From: Pseudorhizobium flavum | GTDB taxonomy: Bacteria > Pseudomonadota > Alphaproteobacteria > Rhizobiales > Rhizobiaceae | Assembly (NCBI RefSeq): GCF_902502825.2 | Contig: NZ_LR723670.1 | Location: forward strand, 496,001 to 560,000 | Length of the DNA: 64,000 bases | Direction of reading: 5' to 3' | Shown: piece after piece, positions 1 to 9,110 of the stretch | Layout: each line of letters opens with the position of its first letter | Position numbering within the stretch: the stretch's first letter is position 1 | Made by a program: the position numbers and the translations under genes | Notes under the pieces: model-generated | The model's database searches: none | Seen by the model: the letters and a program-made list of their open reading frames with translations, nothing else | Told to the model about the DNA's origin: nothing

Positions 1-820
1 CAAAGTGGGTGGGGTTGGCGATCACCAGCGTGGCGCGTGGCACGCTGTCGATCATGCGGCGTCGGGCGCGATCTCGGGCGATCGACCGCTGCCTCGACTT
101 CACCAGCGGGTCGCCCTGGGCCTGCTTGTACTCGTCCTTCACCTCCTGCTTCGTCATCTTGAGCTGGGTGAACCAGTGATGACGCGACCAGGCGACGTCG
201 ACTGCGGCGAGGAAGGCGGTGGCCAGGAGCACGATGACCACCATCTTGCGGGCTATTCCGTCAAGCTTGACCAGAATGACCTGCGGGTCCGAGAACATCG
301 CATCGATCGCTGCGAAGAACTCGCCGCGCATCACGAAGTACATGATGGTCGAGACGATGAGGATCTTGAAGAAGGACTTACCGAACTCCACCATGCCCGC
401 CACGCTGTAGATGCGCTCGAAACCCTTCTTAGGTGAGATTCGCGAAACCTGCGGACGGATACGCTCCAGCACCATGGATGGCATGTTCTGCGCAAGCGAG
501 GATCCCACGCCGAACAGGATGAAGAGGAGCATGACGGGGATGAGGAATCCCGCGACGGCCCAGGCAAGATGGACGCCGAGCGATATGACGTCCGGCCTGT
601 TCTCCAGTTGCCATTGATCGGGCTGCGAGAAGACGTCCTTCAGGGTCTCTGCGAGGTTGGCCATGCCGGAGGGCATGAAGAAGACCAGGAATATGTAGAA
701 GGCAAGTGCCGACGCGAAGACGGGGACTTCTCGCGCAAAAGGCACGTTGCCCTTGGCGGCCGCGTCGGAGATTTTCTTGGCGGTAGGGTCTTCTGTTTTG
801 CTGTCTTTATCTTCTGACAA
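1..820 (-). CDS. flhB: Flagellar export apparatus protein FlhB (3' end cut by window edge)
   Basis: FlhB is the membrane component of the flagellar type III export gate that switches substrate specificity from rod/hook to filament proteins. The reading frame starts with a highly charged N-terminus (SEDKDSKTEDPTAKK), followed by hydrophobic segments, and reaches the self-cleavage motif NPTH at window positions 5-16, so only the C-terminal cytoplasmic domain is missing. No ATG lies in frame near the start. I chose the TTG at 820 because a GGGGACA Shine-Dalgarno-like sequence lies just upstream and the family's N-terminus begins there. It is the last visible gene of the motA-fliM-fliN-fliG-flhB operon. 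Confidence 0.93.
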   Translation of the reverse strand, partial: MSEDKDSKTEDPTAKKISDAAAKGNVPFAREVPVFASALAFYIFLVFFMPSGMANLAETLKDVFSQPDQWQLENRPDVISLGVHLAWAVAGFLIPVMLLFILFGVGSSLAQNMPSMVLERIRPQVSRISPKKGFERIYSVAGMVEFGKSFFKILIVSTIMYFVMRGEFFAAIDAMFSDPQVILVKLDGIARKMVVIVLLATAFLAAVDVAWSRHHWFTQLKMTKQEVKDEYKQAQGDPLVKSRQRSIARDRARRRMIDSVPRATLVIANPTHF

Positions 821-860
821 GACGTCTGTCCCCGCCGAATCGATCAGGCCTGCAGCCGCA

Positions 861-884
861 GGCTAGCGCATGCGGGCGCTAGCC
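861..884. repeat. Perfect 9-bp inverted repeat between fliG and flhB
   Basis: GGCTAGCGC at 861-869 and GCGCTAGCC at 876-884 pair perfectly around a 6-nt loop. No T-tract follows on the minus strand, so a simple intrinsic terminator is unlikely. It may attenuate transcription or act as an mRNA-processing or stability hairpin between fliG and flhB. Confidence 0.5.
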
Positions 885-942
885 GGTAATCGAGTCAACA
901 AAAAGACTGTGGGCAGGACATGCGAGAAATGCCAGTGAGGCC

Positions 943-1986
943 TCAGGCTGCCTGCACGTCGCCGCCTTCTTCCGGCTCCTTGAGCAGGATTTGCCCGGCG
1001 GTTGCGAGCCGGATCGCTTCCTGCGCCACGGCACGCCGCGCGATTGCCACCTCGCGCGGGTTCAGTGCCGCAGCCGGCACGGCGAGATCCGATTCGATCA
1101 TGCGGCGCTGGCGTGGGCTGATCGCCGAAAGGACGCATTCCTTGATTTCGGAGCTCGCACCGCGAAGCGCCATCGTCAGGATATCCGCAGCAACGTCGTT
1201 CAGCAGCAGGACCCGGCTGCGCTGCGGCATGTAGAGGAGGTCCTCGAACAGGAAGATCTTCGGGCGAACCTTGTTGACGGCTTCCTTGCTGATCGTCTCG
1301 AGAGACGTGAGCAGCGTGTCGACCTGCGGCTTGTCGAGCTCGTTCATCAGTTCCGCGACCTTCGCGGAACCCTGCGAATTGCGCTCTGCGTCGATAGCGG
1401 CAATCAGGTCCACGACCCGCTTTTCGATGATCTGTGCAGCCTTCGCGCTCACGTCCTTCATGTTTACCGTACGGTTCATGATGTCGGCGCGACGGCTTTC
1501 GGGCAGTTGCAGCAGGACCTTTGCGCCGAAGGAGGACGGCAGCATCGACAGGATGTAGGCCATCGTCTGGGGATGCTCGCGCGACAGGAATCTGGCAACG
1601 AAGGCCGGATCGGCATCCTGCAGACGGTCCCAGATCGACGATTCGTAAGCCTGGAATGCAGTGCGGCGGCCGAGAAGGCCGTCGACTTCCTCAGGTGTAA
1701 GCCCCTCTTCGAGGATCGCCTCGATGGCGGCGGCGTTGTCCATGAGACCCGTTCCTTCAGTGAACAGGTCTTCGAATTCGTTGACGAGCAGCAACAGCTC
1801 GTCAGGCGGAATTGAGCGCAAGCGCTGGGCAGAGGCGATGATGGTCTGGAGTTCGGCCTGGGTGAAGTACTTCAAAAGCTTGCCGGCAACGCCCTTGCCC
1901 ATGGCAAGAAGCACAGCGGCGGCCTTTTCGGCTTGGGACAACGGTTTCTCGGCTACAGCGCCACCGAAATCGTCAAAGTCCATCAT
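943..1986 (-). CDS. fliG: Flagellar motor switch protein FliG
   Basis: FliG is the rotor protein of the C-ring that contacts the MotA stator and generates torque. The 347-aa protein has the three FliG domains in order. The N-terminal domain (about residues 15-110) binds FliF, the middle domain carries the EHPQT motif at residues 137-141, and the C-terminal torque domain contains charged residues around SAISPRQRRMIESDL. The start follows fliN by 29 bp. Cotranscription with fliN and fliM fits assembly of a single FliG/FliM/FliN switch complex. Confidence 0.97.
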   Translation of the reverse strand: MMDFDDFGGAVAEKPLSQAEKAAAVLLAMGKGVAGKLLKYFTQAELQTIIASAQRLRSIPPDELLLLVNEFEDLFTEGTGLMDNAAAIEAILEEGLTPEEVDGLLGRRTAFQAYESSIWDRLQDADPAFVARFLSREHPQTMAYILSMLPSSFGAKVLLQLPESRRADIMNRTVNMKDVSAKAAQIIEKRVVDLIAAIDAERNSQGSAKVAELMNELDKPQVDTLLTSLETISKEAVNKVRPKIFLFEDLLYMPQRSRVLLLNDVAADILTMALRGASSEIKECVLSAISPRQRRMIESDLAVPAAALNPREVAIARRAVAQEAIRLATAGQILLKEPEEGGDVQAA

Positions 1987-2015
1987 GGTCTTACCTCTCT
2001 GTCCCTACACCGGGA

Positions 2016-2660
2016 TCAGGCTCTTTTCGTACTGAGTACTTCAGTTACCTTCACGCCAAAGCGCGTGTCGTCATTGTCGAGCACGGTGATCTCACCTTTG
2101 CCGATTCGCCGACCGTTGACCATTATCTCAACGGGCTCGCCGATCTTCTTGTCCAGCGCGATCGTTGCACCTTCTTCGAGGTTCATCAGCCCGGAAACCT
2201 GCATACGGCTTGAACCGAGAACAATTTCGACGTCGATCGGAATGTCCATGATGAGGTCGAGATTGGCGGCGAGCGCGCTACCAGGCTCCTGGACGCCACC
2301 GGAAAAGGTCGGTTCGTCCATGCTTGCGCCGCCGAAACCGGAGCCCCCGAGGTCGGAACCACCGAAGTCGGTGTTGCCGAAATCGCTGCCCCCGAAATCG
2401 CCGCCGCCAAAATCTCCGAGACCACCGGCAGAACTGGCTGCACCAGCGAGGTCAGAGCCGAACTCGGCACCGAAATCGGTAGATGCTGCGGGCGAGAGGT
2501 CACTGCCGACATTTCCGAAGTCGGCATCGAAACCTGGTACGCCATCACTATCGGCCTTGAGCACGCCACGCAGGTCATCGATCGCCTGATCGAGTTCGCC
2601 GCTCGCGACGCCGGGCATCGCGATGTCCTCTTCGGTCACTGGTGTCTTCTTCGTAGCCAT
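2016..2660 (-). CDS. fliN: Flagellar motor switch protein FliN with extended acidic FGG-rich N-terminus
   Basis: FliN forms the lower part of the C-ring. The conserved SpoA/FliN domain is at about residues 132-210 ([20 protein letters not shown], then [10 protein letters not shown]). The protein is 214 aa, clearly longer than the roughly 140-aa enterobacterial FliN. The extra length is an N-terminal low-complexity, acidic, Gly/Phe/Asp-rich segment with repeated DFGG units (about residues 82-111). It sits between fliG and fliM in the minus-strand operon. Confidence 0.95.
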   Translation of the reverse strand: MATKKTPVTEEDIAMPGVASGELDQAIDDLRGVLKADSDGVPGFDADFGNVGSDLSPAASTDFGAEFGSDLAGAASSAGGLGDFGGGDFGGSDFGNTDFGGSDLGGSGFGGASMDEPTFSGGVQEPGSALAANLDLIMDIPIDVEIVLGSSRMQVSGLMNLEEGATIALDKKIGEPVEIMVNGRRIGKGEITVLDNDDTRFGVKVTEVLSTKRA

Positions 2661-2722
2661 GTGCTCATTATTCCCGTTGAAACTTGCGTCAACCTGCCGT
2701 GCGGGTGATGGCCTGCCCGGCT

Positions 2723-3679
2723 CTATCCCATCAGATGGTCAAGGATCTCGTCGTCGGTGCTGATGTTGTCTTTCACGCGGACCGTATACCGCTCGCCGGA
2801 CCGGCCGAGTTCGCAGGCATACATGTCCATGCCGTTGGCACGCACCTGAACGGTCACGTCTTTCTTGTCCTGGAAGGCAATGACGTCGCCAGCGGCCAGG
2901 CGAGATATGGTTCCGAGGGTCAGTGTCTGGAGGCGAACGCGCGCTTCCAGCGTCACGTGGGAGCGTCGAACCTGCTCGGTGATTCGCTCATGCCACTCTT
3001 CCTTCGTCTTCGATGACTGACCCTTCGCCTTCGGCATCACGACCTTGGTCTTCAGGAAAGCGCGCTGCGGAATGACGAGAGCGAGCTCGGACGTGACCTT
3101 GCCGATCTCTATGGCCAGTCGGATGGCGACGCCGAATTCGGCCGGAATCGCCTCGTCCGGTTGCGGACGGTCCTCGAAGTTGTGGCTGCGCTCCAGTATT
3201 GCCTCGAAGCCGCCCTGGGCGTTCACGCCCGAGCGTAGGACCTCACCCATCTTGCCGAGGACCATCTGCGCGAGATCGAGTTCGATCTCCGACAGAGGCC
3301 GTTCGAAGGGCTGCTCGATGGTTTCCGGCAGGGCGCCCAGCATGCGTTCCATCAATGCGATGATGAAGCTGTTGCCGCAGGCGAGAACAAAGTTCGGCGA
3401 CCAGTTGCGGAGCGAGCCGTCGGCAAGCGTTAACGTGTCCCCGAGATCCGTGACCAGATCCGTCATCAGGCCGGAAGAGCAGCCGGTATAGGTCACATCG
3501 ATCGAGATGCCGGTCTCGCTGTTGAAGACATCCGGCAGGAAGTCGGCATAGAGCCGACCGAAATCAGCGCTGATCTTCTCGATCGTCTTCCGGTCCCCAA
3601 GCCCCCCCGTCAGTCTCGCGAGAAGGGCGAAGTCGATTGGAGCCGGGGAGAATTCCCTTGCCTCGGTCGTCGTCATCAT
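2723..3679 (-). CDS. fliM: Flagellar motor switch protein FliM
   Basis: FliM is the middle C-ring protein and binds phosphorylated CheY. This 318-aa protein has the CheC-like middle domain and a C-terminal SpoA domain (about residues 240-315, including [16 protein letters not shown]). The canonical N-terminal CheY-binding peptide (LSQxEIDALL) is not evident; the closest stretch is PIDFALL at residues 14-20. The start overlaps the last codon and stop of motA by 4 bp, so the two are translationally coupled. Confidence 0.94.
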   Translation of the reverse strand: MMTTTEAREFSPAPIDFALLARLTGGLGDRKTIEKISADFGRLYADFLPDVFNSETGISIDVTYTGCSSGLMTDLVTDLGDTLTLADGSLRNWSPNFVLACGNSFIIALMERMLGALPETIEQPFERPLSEIELDLAQMVLGKMGEVLRSGVNAQGGFEAILERSHNFEDRPQPDEAIPAEFGVAIRLAIEIGKVTSELALVIPQRAFLKTKVVMPKAKGQSSKTKEEWHERITEQVRRSHVTLEARVRLQTLTLGTISRLAAGDVIAFQDKKDVTVQVRANGMDMYACELGRSGERYTVRVKDNISTDDEILDHLMG

Positions 3680-4548
3680 GCCGCCTTGTTTTCACCGCCC
3701 GGATTCATCATTTCCTGCTCGACCGCATCGATCGAGGGGCGCTCGTAGTTGGAGATTGTCTTGCGTCCGTATTCCAGCGCCACCTGTGGGACAGAGCCGT
3801 TCATGTAGGCGAGAAGCGTCTGCTTCACGATGATGAAGAGGCGATGCTGCTTGGTGCGCACGATCTTGACCTGCGACGCCAGCGGCGTGCAGACGGAATA
3901 GGAGAGGACGATGCCGAGCATCGTGCCGACGAGTGCGGCGCCGATCAGGCCGCCGAGAACTTCGGGCGACTCGTTGATCTTTCCGAGCGCCTTGATGACC
4001 CCGAGAACTGCCGCAACGATGCCGATGGCCGGGAAACTGTCGCCCATCTGCGAGATGGCGTTGTAAGGCTTCATCTTGTCGTGGAGAAGCGTCTCTAGTT
4101 CTTCATCCATGAGCGCCTCGATTTCGTGCGAGCGCGCATTGCCGATGATGATCAGCCGGACGTAGTCGCAGATGAACGAGGTGAGTTCCTTGTTCTTCAG
4201 AAGATTGGGGGCGGTCTGGAAGATCGGCGATTCTTCGGGATTGTCGATATGCGCTTCGATCTCGTTACGCGACTTCGTGCGCAGGTCACGCATCAGCGAG
4301 TAGAGGACCCCGAGAACATCAAGGTAGTTGCGCTCCTTCGGCACGGCGTTCTTGAACACCTCGCCGAGCGCCTTGCCCGAGTCCTTTACCACCTTCATTG
4401 GGTTCGCGACGATGAAGCCGCCGAGGCCGGCACCGCCGATGATCACCAGTTCGAATGGCTGAATGAGAACGTCGATATGCCCCCCCATGGCCATGTAGCC
4501 ACCCAGGATGCAGCCGAACGTGATCACCATTCCGATTAGAATATTCAT
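3676..4548 (-). CDS. motA: Flagellar motor stator protein MotA
   Basis: MotA is the stator subunit that, with MotB, conducts protons and drives FliG. The 290-aa protein has four hydrophobic segments: two near the N-terminus ([18 protein letters not shown] and the segment ending [10 protein letters not shown]) and two near residues 170-220. A large cytoplasmic loop rich in charge lies between them. The start at MNILIG (4548) was preferred over an in-frame start 12 bp upstream because the family begins this way. It opens the minus-strand switch operon, and a class-type flagellar promoter motif lies 40 bp upstream. Confidence 0.95.
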   Translation of the reverse strand: MNILIGMVITFGCILGGYMAMGGHIDVLIQPFELVIIGGAGLGGFIVANPMKVVKDSGKALGEVFKNAVPKERNYLDVLGVLYSLMRDLRTKSRNEIEAHIDNPEESPIFQTAPNLLKNKELTSFICDYVRLIIIGNARSHEIEALMDEELETLLHDKMKPYNAISQMGDSFPAIGIVAAVLGVIKALGKINESPEVLGGLIGAALVGTMLGIVLSYSVCTPLASQVKIVRTKQHRLFIIVKQTLLAYMNGSVPQVALEYGRKTISNYERPSIDAVEQEMMNPGGENKAA

Positions 4549-4587
4549 CCGGGTACCCACACAGAAGTTGAGACTTTCACGGTGGAG

Positions 4588-4610
4588 ATACGGCCTCTGG
4601 CTTGCGTGAG
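4588..4610 (-). promoter_or_regulatory. Shared flagellar promoter element for motA operon
   Basis: Read on the minus strand, CTCACGCAAG (4610-4601) is followed after exactly 10 nt by TAT (4590-4588), and the motA ATG lies 40 nt further on. It is one of six copies of YYCRCRCAAG-N10-TA in this window, each ahead of a flagellar operon. The promoter role is inferred from recurrence, position and fixed spacing. Confidence 0.7.
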
Positions 4611-4660
4611 GCTGGTTCAGTCAGAGAAACCGGTCTGGAGCTCCGGGGGTGAGGTACAGC

Positions 4661-4683
4661 CTCGCACAAGTCTTCCATCCTAG
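4661..4683 (+). promoter_or_regulatory. Shared flagellar promoter element for DUF1217-flgF-fliI operon
   Basis: CTCGCACAAG at 4661-4670 is followed after 10 nt by TAG at 4681-4683. It is back to back with the motA copy, 50 bp away, so the 4549-4749 region is a divergent promoter pair. The downstream ATG is at 4750. Confidence 0.7.
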
Positions 4684-4749
4684 TGCTTGCCATCAGAATC
4701 GGGCGCATTGTCCGAAAGGGCCGTTTCACCAGCGCCTGGGGGATCCGAG

Positions 4750-5526
4750 ATGATCACGACTTATACCAGCTACGCAATGATCAGCAGGGACTTGCCGAGC
4801 TCCCTGGCGCGCGTGGCCGAGAAACCGGATGTGGCGCGCGAGACCGAATACTACCTGGCCAACATCGGCAAGATAAAAACTGTCGATGATTTCATGGCTG
4901 ACAGCCGCATCTACAACTACGCCCTCAAGGCCCATGGCCTGGAGGACATGGCCTATGCCAAGGCCTTCATCCGGAAGGTACTGACCGAAGGCGTGGCAGA
5001 CAGCGAGGCATTCGCGCGCAAGCTCGCCGACAGCCGTTACGCGGCGCTTGCAGAGACCTTCAACTTCGAGGCGCACGGCACCGCGGCTACCGCTTTCGAC
5101 AAGGCGCAGAAGGGCGTGGTAGAGCGATACCAGCGCCAGACGCTGGAGGAGGAGGCGGGAGCGGACAATCCCGGCGTGCGGCTGGCGCTCTACTTCGAAC
5201 GTATGGCCCCTTCCATAAAGTCCGGCATGGAAATCCTGGCCGATGATGCACTCGTCGAGGTGATCCGGACCGTCCTTCAGTTGCCCGACGAGATCGCTGC
5301 GATGGATGTCGACCGCCAGGCCGAATTCATCGAGGACTCCATCGACATTGCCGACTTCCAGGACCCCGCAAAGGTATCGAAGCTGCTGGAGCGGTTCGCG
5401 GCCCTGTGGGAGATGGAAAATTCGAGCGATCCCGTCTCCATCGTTTCGCTCTTCGCCCCATCCACTCAGGGCATCTCCACTGACCTTCTCATCTCGATCA
5501 ATTCACTGAAACTCGGAGGCAAATGA
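4750..5526 (+). CDS. DUF1217-type flagellar-cluster protein
   Basis: This 258-aa protein starts MITTYTSYAMISRDL and resembles the DUF1217 family that rhizobia encode beside flgF. No signal peptide or membrane segment is seen. It is mostly helical, with repeated blocks of the type YNYALKAHGLEDMAYAKAFIRKVL in the first 90 residues. I chose ATG 4750, which has GGGGGATCCGAG just upstream, over an in-frame start 63 bp earlier. It lies 1 bp before flgF and behind a flagellar promoter, so a role in flagellar assembly is likely but its biochemical activity is unknown. Confidence 0.85.
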   Translation: MITTYTSYAMISRDLPSSLARVAEKPDVARETEYYLANIGKIKTVDDFMADSRIYNYALKAHGLEDMAYAKAFIRKVLTEGVADSEAFARKLADSRYAALAETFNFEAHGTAATAFDKAQKGVVERYQRQTLEEEAGADNPGVRLALYFERMAPSIKSGMEILADDALVEVIRTVLQLPDEIAAMDVDRQAEFIEDSIDIADFQDPAKVSKLLERFAALWEMENSSDPVSIVSLFAPSTQGISTDLLISINSLKLGGK

Positions 5527-5527
5527 T

Positions 5528-6262
5528 ATGCAGTCCGGACTATACGTCGGAATTTCCTCGCAGATCGCGCTCGAGCGCCGTCTGAACACGATCGCCGACA
5601 ATATGGCCAACATGAACACTGTCGGCTTCCGCGCGACCGAGGTGAAATTCGACGAGGTCTTGAGCAGCACCCGTAACGAACTGAATGCCAAGGTGGCATT
5701 CGTCACCCAGGGCAACGATTATCTGTCCACGCGCCTGGGCCAGATGCAACAGACAGGCAATGCCCTCGACTTTGCTATCAAGGGTGATGCGTGGTTCACG
5801 ATCGATACGCCCGCAGGGCAGGTGCTAACCAGGGACGGCCGCTTCACGATGCTCGAAACCGGTGAACTCGTGTCGATCATGGGGCACCCGGTTCTGGACG
5901 CCGGCGGCGCACCGATCCAGCTCAACCGCAATGGCGGCCCGCCGACCGTCGGTGCCGATGGCCGCATCTCGCAGGACGGCCAGCCGGTCGCAACGCTTGG
6001 CCTGTTCACCGCTGACCTTTCCCAGGGGTTCCTGCGGGCAGACAACAGCGGGGTCATTCCCGTGGCTGCGCCCCAGCCGGTCGTCGATAACTTCAGCGTC
6101 GCTGTGGTGCAGGGTTACATCGAGGGATCGAACGTCAACGGCATCAGCGAGATGACGCAGCTGATCCAGGTGAACCGCGCCTTCGAGGGGATCTCCGCAA
6201 TGATGCGCGACACCGAAGCCTCCTTCGACGAGGCCATCAAGACACTTGGCGGCGGCCGATAG
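5528..6262 (+). CDS. flgF: Flagellar basal-body rod protein FlgF
   Basis: FlgF is a proximal rod subunit. The 244-aa protein has the N-terminal rod/hook signature (LNTIADNMANMNTVGFRA, about residues 18-35), a central beta-rich part including GDAWFTIDTPAGQVLTRDG, and the C-terminal helical motif GYIEGSNVNGISEMTQLIQVNRAFE. It starts 1 bp after the DUF1217 gene and ends 13 bp before fliI, consistent with one operon. Confidence 0.96.
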   Translation: MQSGLYVGISSQIALERRLNTIADNMANMNTVGFRATEVKFDEVLSSTRNELNAKVAFVTQGNDYLSTRLGQMQQTGNALDFAIKGDAWFTIDTPAGQVLTRDGRFTMLETGELVSIMGHPVLDAGGAPIQLNRNGGPPTVGADGRISQDGQPVATLGLFTADLSQGFLRADNSGVIPVAAPQPVVDNFSVAVVQGYIEGSNVNGISEMTQLIQVNRAFEGISAMMRDTEASFDEAIKTLGGGR

Positions 6263-6275
6263 GAACTGAATCCCG

Positions 6276-7673
6276 ATGTTTGACCAAGCGGCCATCCTGC
6301 AGGCAGTCACGGGCGGAAAGCTGGCGCAGCTCGCCGAAATCACCGAACGCTATGCCAGTCCGGCCCATTCGGTGGCGCACGGAGGCCATGTTCGTACGAT
6401 TGCGGCCGGTCATTATACGGTTGCGGGCCTCTCGCGGCATGTTCGGCTCGGGGAGTTTGTGGCCCACCGCAGCGCCACCGGCATCCACCTCGGCGAAGTG
6501 GTTCGCGTCGAACCGGAGGTGGTCTACGTCTGCCCGATCGAGCCCGGCGAGCCAATCGGCATTGGCGATACGGTGATCCGCAAGGGCGCTTTCCGGGTCG
6601 CCCCGGACGACAGCTGGTGCGGGCGCACGATCAACGCGCTGGGAGACCCGATCGACGGGCGCGGACCACTGGTCAAGGGACGCGTCAAGCGCTCCATTTC
6701 CAATACGGCGCCGCCTTCGATGACCCGCAGCCGCGTCGAGAAGGGGTTCATGACCGGCGTTCGGGCTGTTGATATCTTCTCCCCGCTCTGCCTTGGCCAG
6801 CGCCTAGGCGTCTTTGCTGGTTCGGGCGTCGGCAAATCAACGCTTCTGTCGATGCTGGCTCGTGCAGACGCGTTCGACAAGGTTGTCATTGCGCTCGTTG
6901 GCGAACGAGGACGAGAAGTTCGCGAATTCATCGAGGACACGATGGGCGCGCACATGGCAAAGGCGATCGCGGTCGTTGCGACGAGTGACGAAAGCCCGAT
7001 GCTGCGCAAGATGGCGCCGCTGGTCGCCGTGACGATTGCCGAGCATTTCCGCGACCAGGGGGACAATGTCCTCTTCATCGTTGACAGCGTCACCCGCTTT
7101 GCCCATGCGATCCGAGAGGTCGCCGTCGCTTCCGGCGAGCCGCCGATCGCGCGCGGCTATCCGGCTTCCGTCTTCACGGAACTGCCGCGCCTACTCGAAC
7201 GGGCAGGGCCGGGCGCCGAAGGTGCGGGCACCGTTACGGCGATCATCTCCATTCTCGTGGATGGCGACAACCACAATGACCCCATTGCCGATTCGACGCG
7301 TGGCATCCTCGATGGCCATCTTGTGCTGGATCGGAGCCTCGCGGAGGAGGGGCGCTATCCACCAATCAATCCCCTTGCGTCAATCTCCCGTCTGGCACGC
7401 AAGGCATGGACGCCGGACCAGGAGAAGCTCGTTTCCCGTCTGAAGGCGCTCATCCACAGATACGAGGAAACGCGCGACCTGCGCCTTATCGGCGGATATC
7501 GCCCCGGTAGTGACCCGGATCTCGACATGGCGATCAAGCAGGTGCCGGTCATTTACGAAGTCCTGAAGCAGACGCCGGGCGAGCAGCCTTCCGCTGACGC
7601 TTATGCCGACCTCGCAACAGCACTTCGCAACGCGGCCGGCCAGGCGCCGCAAGCTGCGAGACAGAGAGGGTAA
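6276..7673 (+). CDS. fliI: Flagellum-specific export ATPase FliI
   Basis: FliI is the hexameric ATPase that helps deliver substrates to the flagellar export gate. The 465-aa protein has a beta-barrel N-terminus and a RecA-like core with Walker A AGSGVGKST at about residues 181-189. VALVGERGREVREFIED-like catalytic residues follow, and the Walker B strand is VLFIVDSVTR. Length and order are normal for the family. Its regulators FliH and FliJ are not adjacent; candidates appear at 20564 and 35221. Confidence 0.97.
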   Translation: MFDQAAILQAVTGGKLAQLAEITERYASPAHSVAHGGHVRTIAAGHYTVAGLSRHVRLGEFVAHRSATGIHLGEVVRVEPEVVYVCPIEPGEPIGIGDTVIRKGAFRVAPDDSWCGRTINALGDPIDGRGPLVKGRVKRSISNTAPPSMTRSRVEKGFMTGVRAVDIFSPLCLGQRLGVFAGSGVGKSTLLSMLARADAFDKVVIALVGERGREVREFIEDTMGAHMAKAIAVVATSDESPMLRKMAPLVAVTIAEHFRDQGDNVLFIVDSVTRFAHAIREVAVASGEPPIARGYPASVFTELPRLLERAGPGAEGAGTVTAIISILVDGDNHNDPIADSTRGILDGHLVLDRSLAEEGRYPPINPLASISRLARKAWTPDQEKLVSRLKALIHRYEETRDLRLIGGYRPGSDPDLDMAIKQVPVIYEVLKQTPGEQPSADAYADLATALRNAAGQAPQAARQRG

Positions 7674-7675
7674 GC

Positions 7676-8248
7676 ATGGCTGAAATCGACACTCCGGAGA
7701 TGGACGACCTGCACCGGCTGCAGAAGAATTCGCCTCGCACGGGGGATCGGATCCTCACGGCCACGGGTATCGCGCTCGCCGCGGCCTCGGCGATCTTTCC
7801 CTGGTACGTCTTTTTCAACGAGGACAAGTTCGGTATCCGCACCCCGAGCTTCGAGCATACGCGCGATCTCCCCCCAGGGCAGCCGCGCAATGTGATGAGC
7901 GTCTCGCCTCTGGCTATGGTCGACAATTCGGATGATGACGAAGCGGCGCCGGCACCTGAGCCTGCAGATAGCCTGACTACTGCAACGACGTCGGCGCTGG
8001 GCGAGGAGGAAGAGCGCGGCAGGCTGCGCGAAATCCAGCCCTTCCCCGGAAAGAGCTCGTTCCGCTTGCTGCACGTCACCAATGGCCGTGCACTGATTGA
8101 AGACGGCGCCGGCATGTACATGGCGCGGGTGGGATCAATCCTCCCCGACAACAGCAAGCTCGCGCGAATCGAGCAGCGCGACGGCAAGTGGGCAATCGTC
8201 ACGTCCTCCGGCGAAGTCTACGAGGATCAAGGCACGGGGCGTCCGTAA
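7676..8248 (+). CDS. Conserved membrane-anchored protein of unknown function in flagellar operon
   Basis: This 190-aa protein begins 3 bp after the fliI stop. It has one hydrophobic segment at about residues 26-48 (ILTATGIALAAASAIFPWYV). A Pro/Ala/Glu-rich, probably disordered stretch follows (about 90-120), then a C-terminal beta-rich domain ending in DGKWAIVTSSGEVYE that resembles a small periplasmic SH3/PilP-like fold. I do not recognise the family. Position between fliI and flgB suggests a flagellar accessory, perhaps for rod or export-gate assembly. Confidence 0.8.
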   Translation: MAEIDTPEMDDLHRLQKNSPRTGDRILTATGIALAAASAIFPWYVFFNEDKFGIRTPSFEHTRDLPPGQPRNVMSVSPLAMVDNSDDDEAAPAPEPADSLTTATTSALGEEEERGRLREIQPFPGKSSFRLLHVTNGRALIEDGAGMYMARVGSILPDNSKLARIEQRDGKWAIVTSSGEVYEDQGTGRP

Positions 8249-8250
8249 GT

Positions 8251-8273
8251 CCCACGCAAGATTACCTGCATAG
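8251..8273 (+). promoter_or_regulatory. Shared flagellar promoter element for flgB operon
   Basis: CCCACGCAAG at 8251-8260 is followed after 10 nt by TAG at 8271-8273. It starts directly after the preceding stop codon (8248) and lies 27 bp before the chosen flgB ATG. It probably drives flgB through fliP. Confidence 0.65.
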
Positions 8274-8300
8274 TCTCCTGACAGAACGATGGAGAAGCCT

Positions 8301-8687
8301 ATGCAACCGATTCAACTATTCGCGCTCGCATCCCGGCAGGCTGAATGGCTTTCGGTCCGTCAGGAGGTTGTGGCGACCAACATCGCGAATGCCAACACGC
8401 CCCAGTTCCGCGCCAAGGACATCACTCCGTTCAATGCGGTGCTGGACCAGACCCAGGTCAGCATGGTCCGGACGCATCCCGGACACCTCGCGGCGAGCCA
8501 GTACGGCCAGGACATCGAAGTCAGCGACAACGAGCTGAACAACGAAATCGGCCTGCAGGAGTCCGGCAATACCGTGGCGCTCGCCGAGGAACTTTCCAAG
8601 ACGGGAGAGATCAAGCGCCAATACGAGCTCAGCACGAGCCTCGTGAAGTCTTTTCATAGCATGATGCTCATGACGGTAAGAAGGTAA
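8301..8687 (+). CDS. flgB: Flagellar basal-body rod protein FlgB
   Basis: FlgB is a proximal rod subunit. The 128-aa product has the rod signature VVATNIANANTPQFRAKD near residues 25-42 and a C-terminal amphipathic helix (ELSTSLVKSFHSMMLMTV). Two in-frame ATGs exist, at 8289 and 8301. I prefer 8301 because GGAGAAG sits 5-11 nt upstream and the family begins MQPIQLF. It ends 3 bp before flgC. Confidence 0.94.
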   Translation: MQPIQLFALASRQAEWLSVRQEVVATNIANANTPQFRAKDITPFNAVLDQTQVSMVRTHPGHLAASQYGQDIEVSDNELNNEIGLQESGNTVALAEELSKTGEIKRQYELSTSLVKSFHSMMLMTVRR

Positions 8688-8690
8688 GCA

Positions 8691-9110
8691 ATGGATCCGC
8701 TTTCAGCCGCTTCCAAGATCGCAGGCTCCGGCCTTGAGGCCCAGGCGACACGCCTGCGCATCGTTTCCGAAAACATCGCCAACGCACGCTCCACAGGGGA
8801 CACGCCTGGCGCCGATCCGTACCGGCGCAAGACGATCACCTTCGGCGCCGAGATGGACCGCGCTGCCGAGGTGGAACTGGTGCGCGTGAAGAAGCTCGGT
8901 ACCGATGCCTCAAATTTCATTGAGGAATACGACCCCAACCATCCGGCTGCCGATGAGCGTGGCATGGTGAAGCTGCCAAATGTCAACATGCTGATCGAAA
9001 TGGCGGACATGCGCGAGGCCAACAGGACCTACGACGCAAATCTGCAGACCATCAAACAGACGCGGGAACTCATCGCCGCGACCATAGACCTTCTGAAGAG
9101 CGGACAATGA
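8691..9110 (+). CDS. flgC: Flagellar basal-body rod protein FlgC
   Basis: FlgC is a proximal rod subunit. The 139-aa protein carries the rod motif ([17 protein letters not shown]) at about residues 23-39 and the conserved C-terminal segment [22 protein letters not shown]. Its stop overlaps the fliE start by 4 bp (ATGA), which indicates translational coupling. Confidence 0.96.
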   Translation: MDPLSAASKIAGSGLEAQATRLRIVSENIANARSTGDTPGADPYRRKTITFGAEMDRAAEVELVRVKKLGTDASNFIEEYDPNHPAADERGMVKLPNVNMLIEMADMREANRTYDANLQTIKQTRELIAATIDLLKSGQ

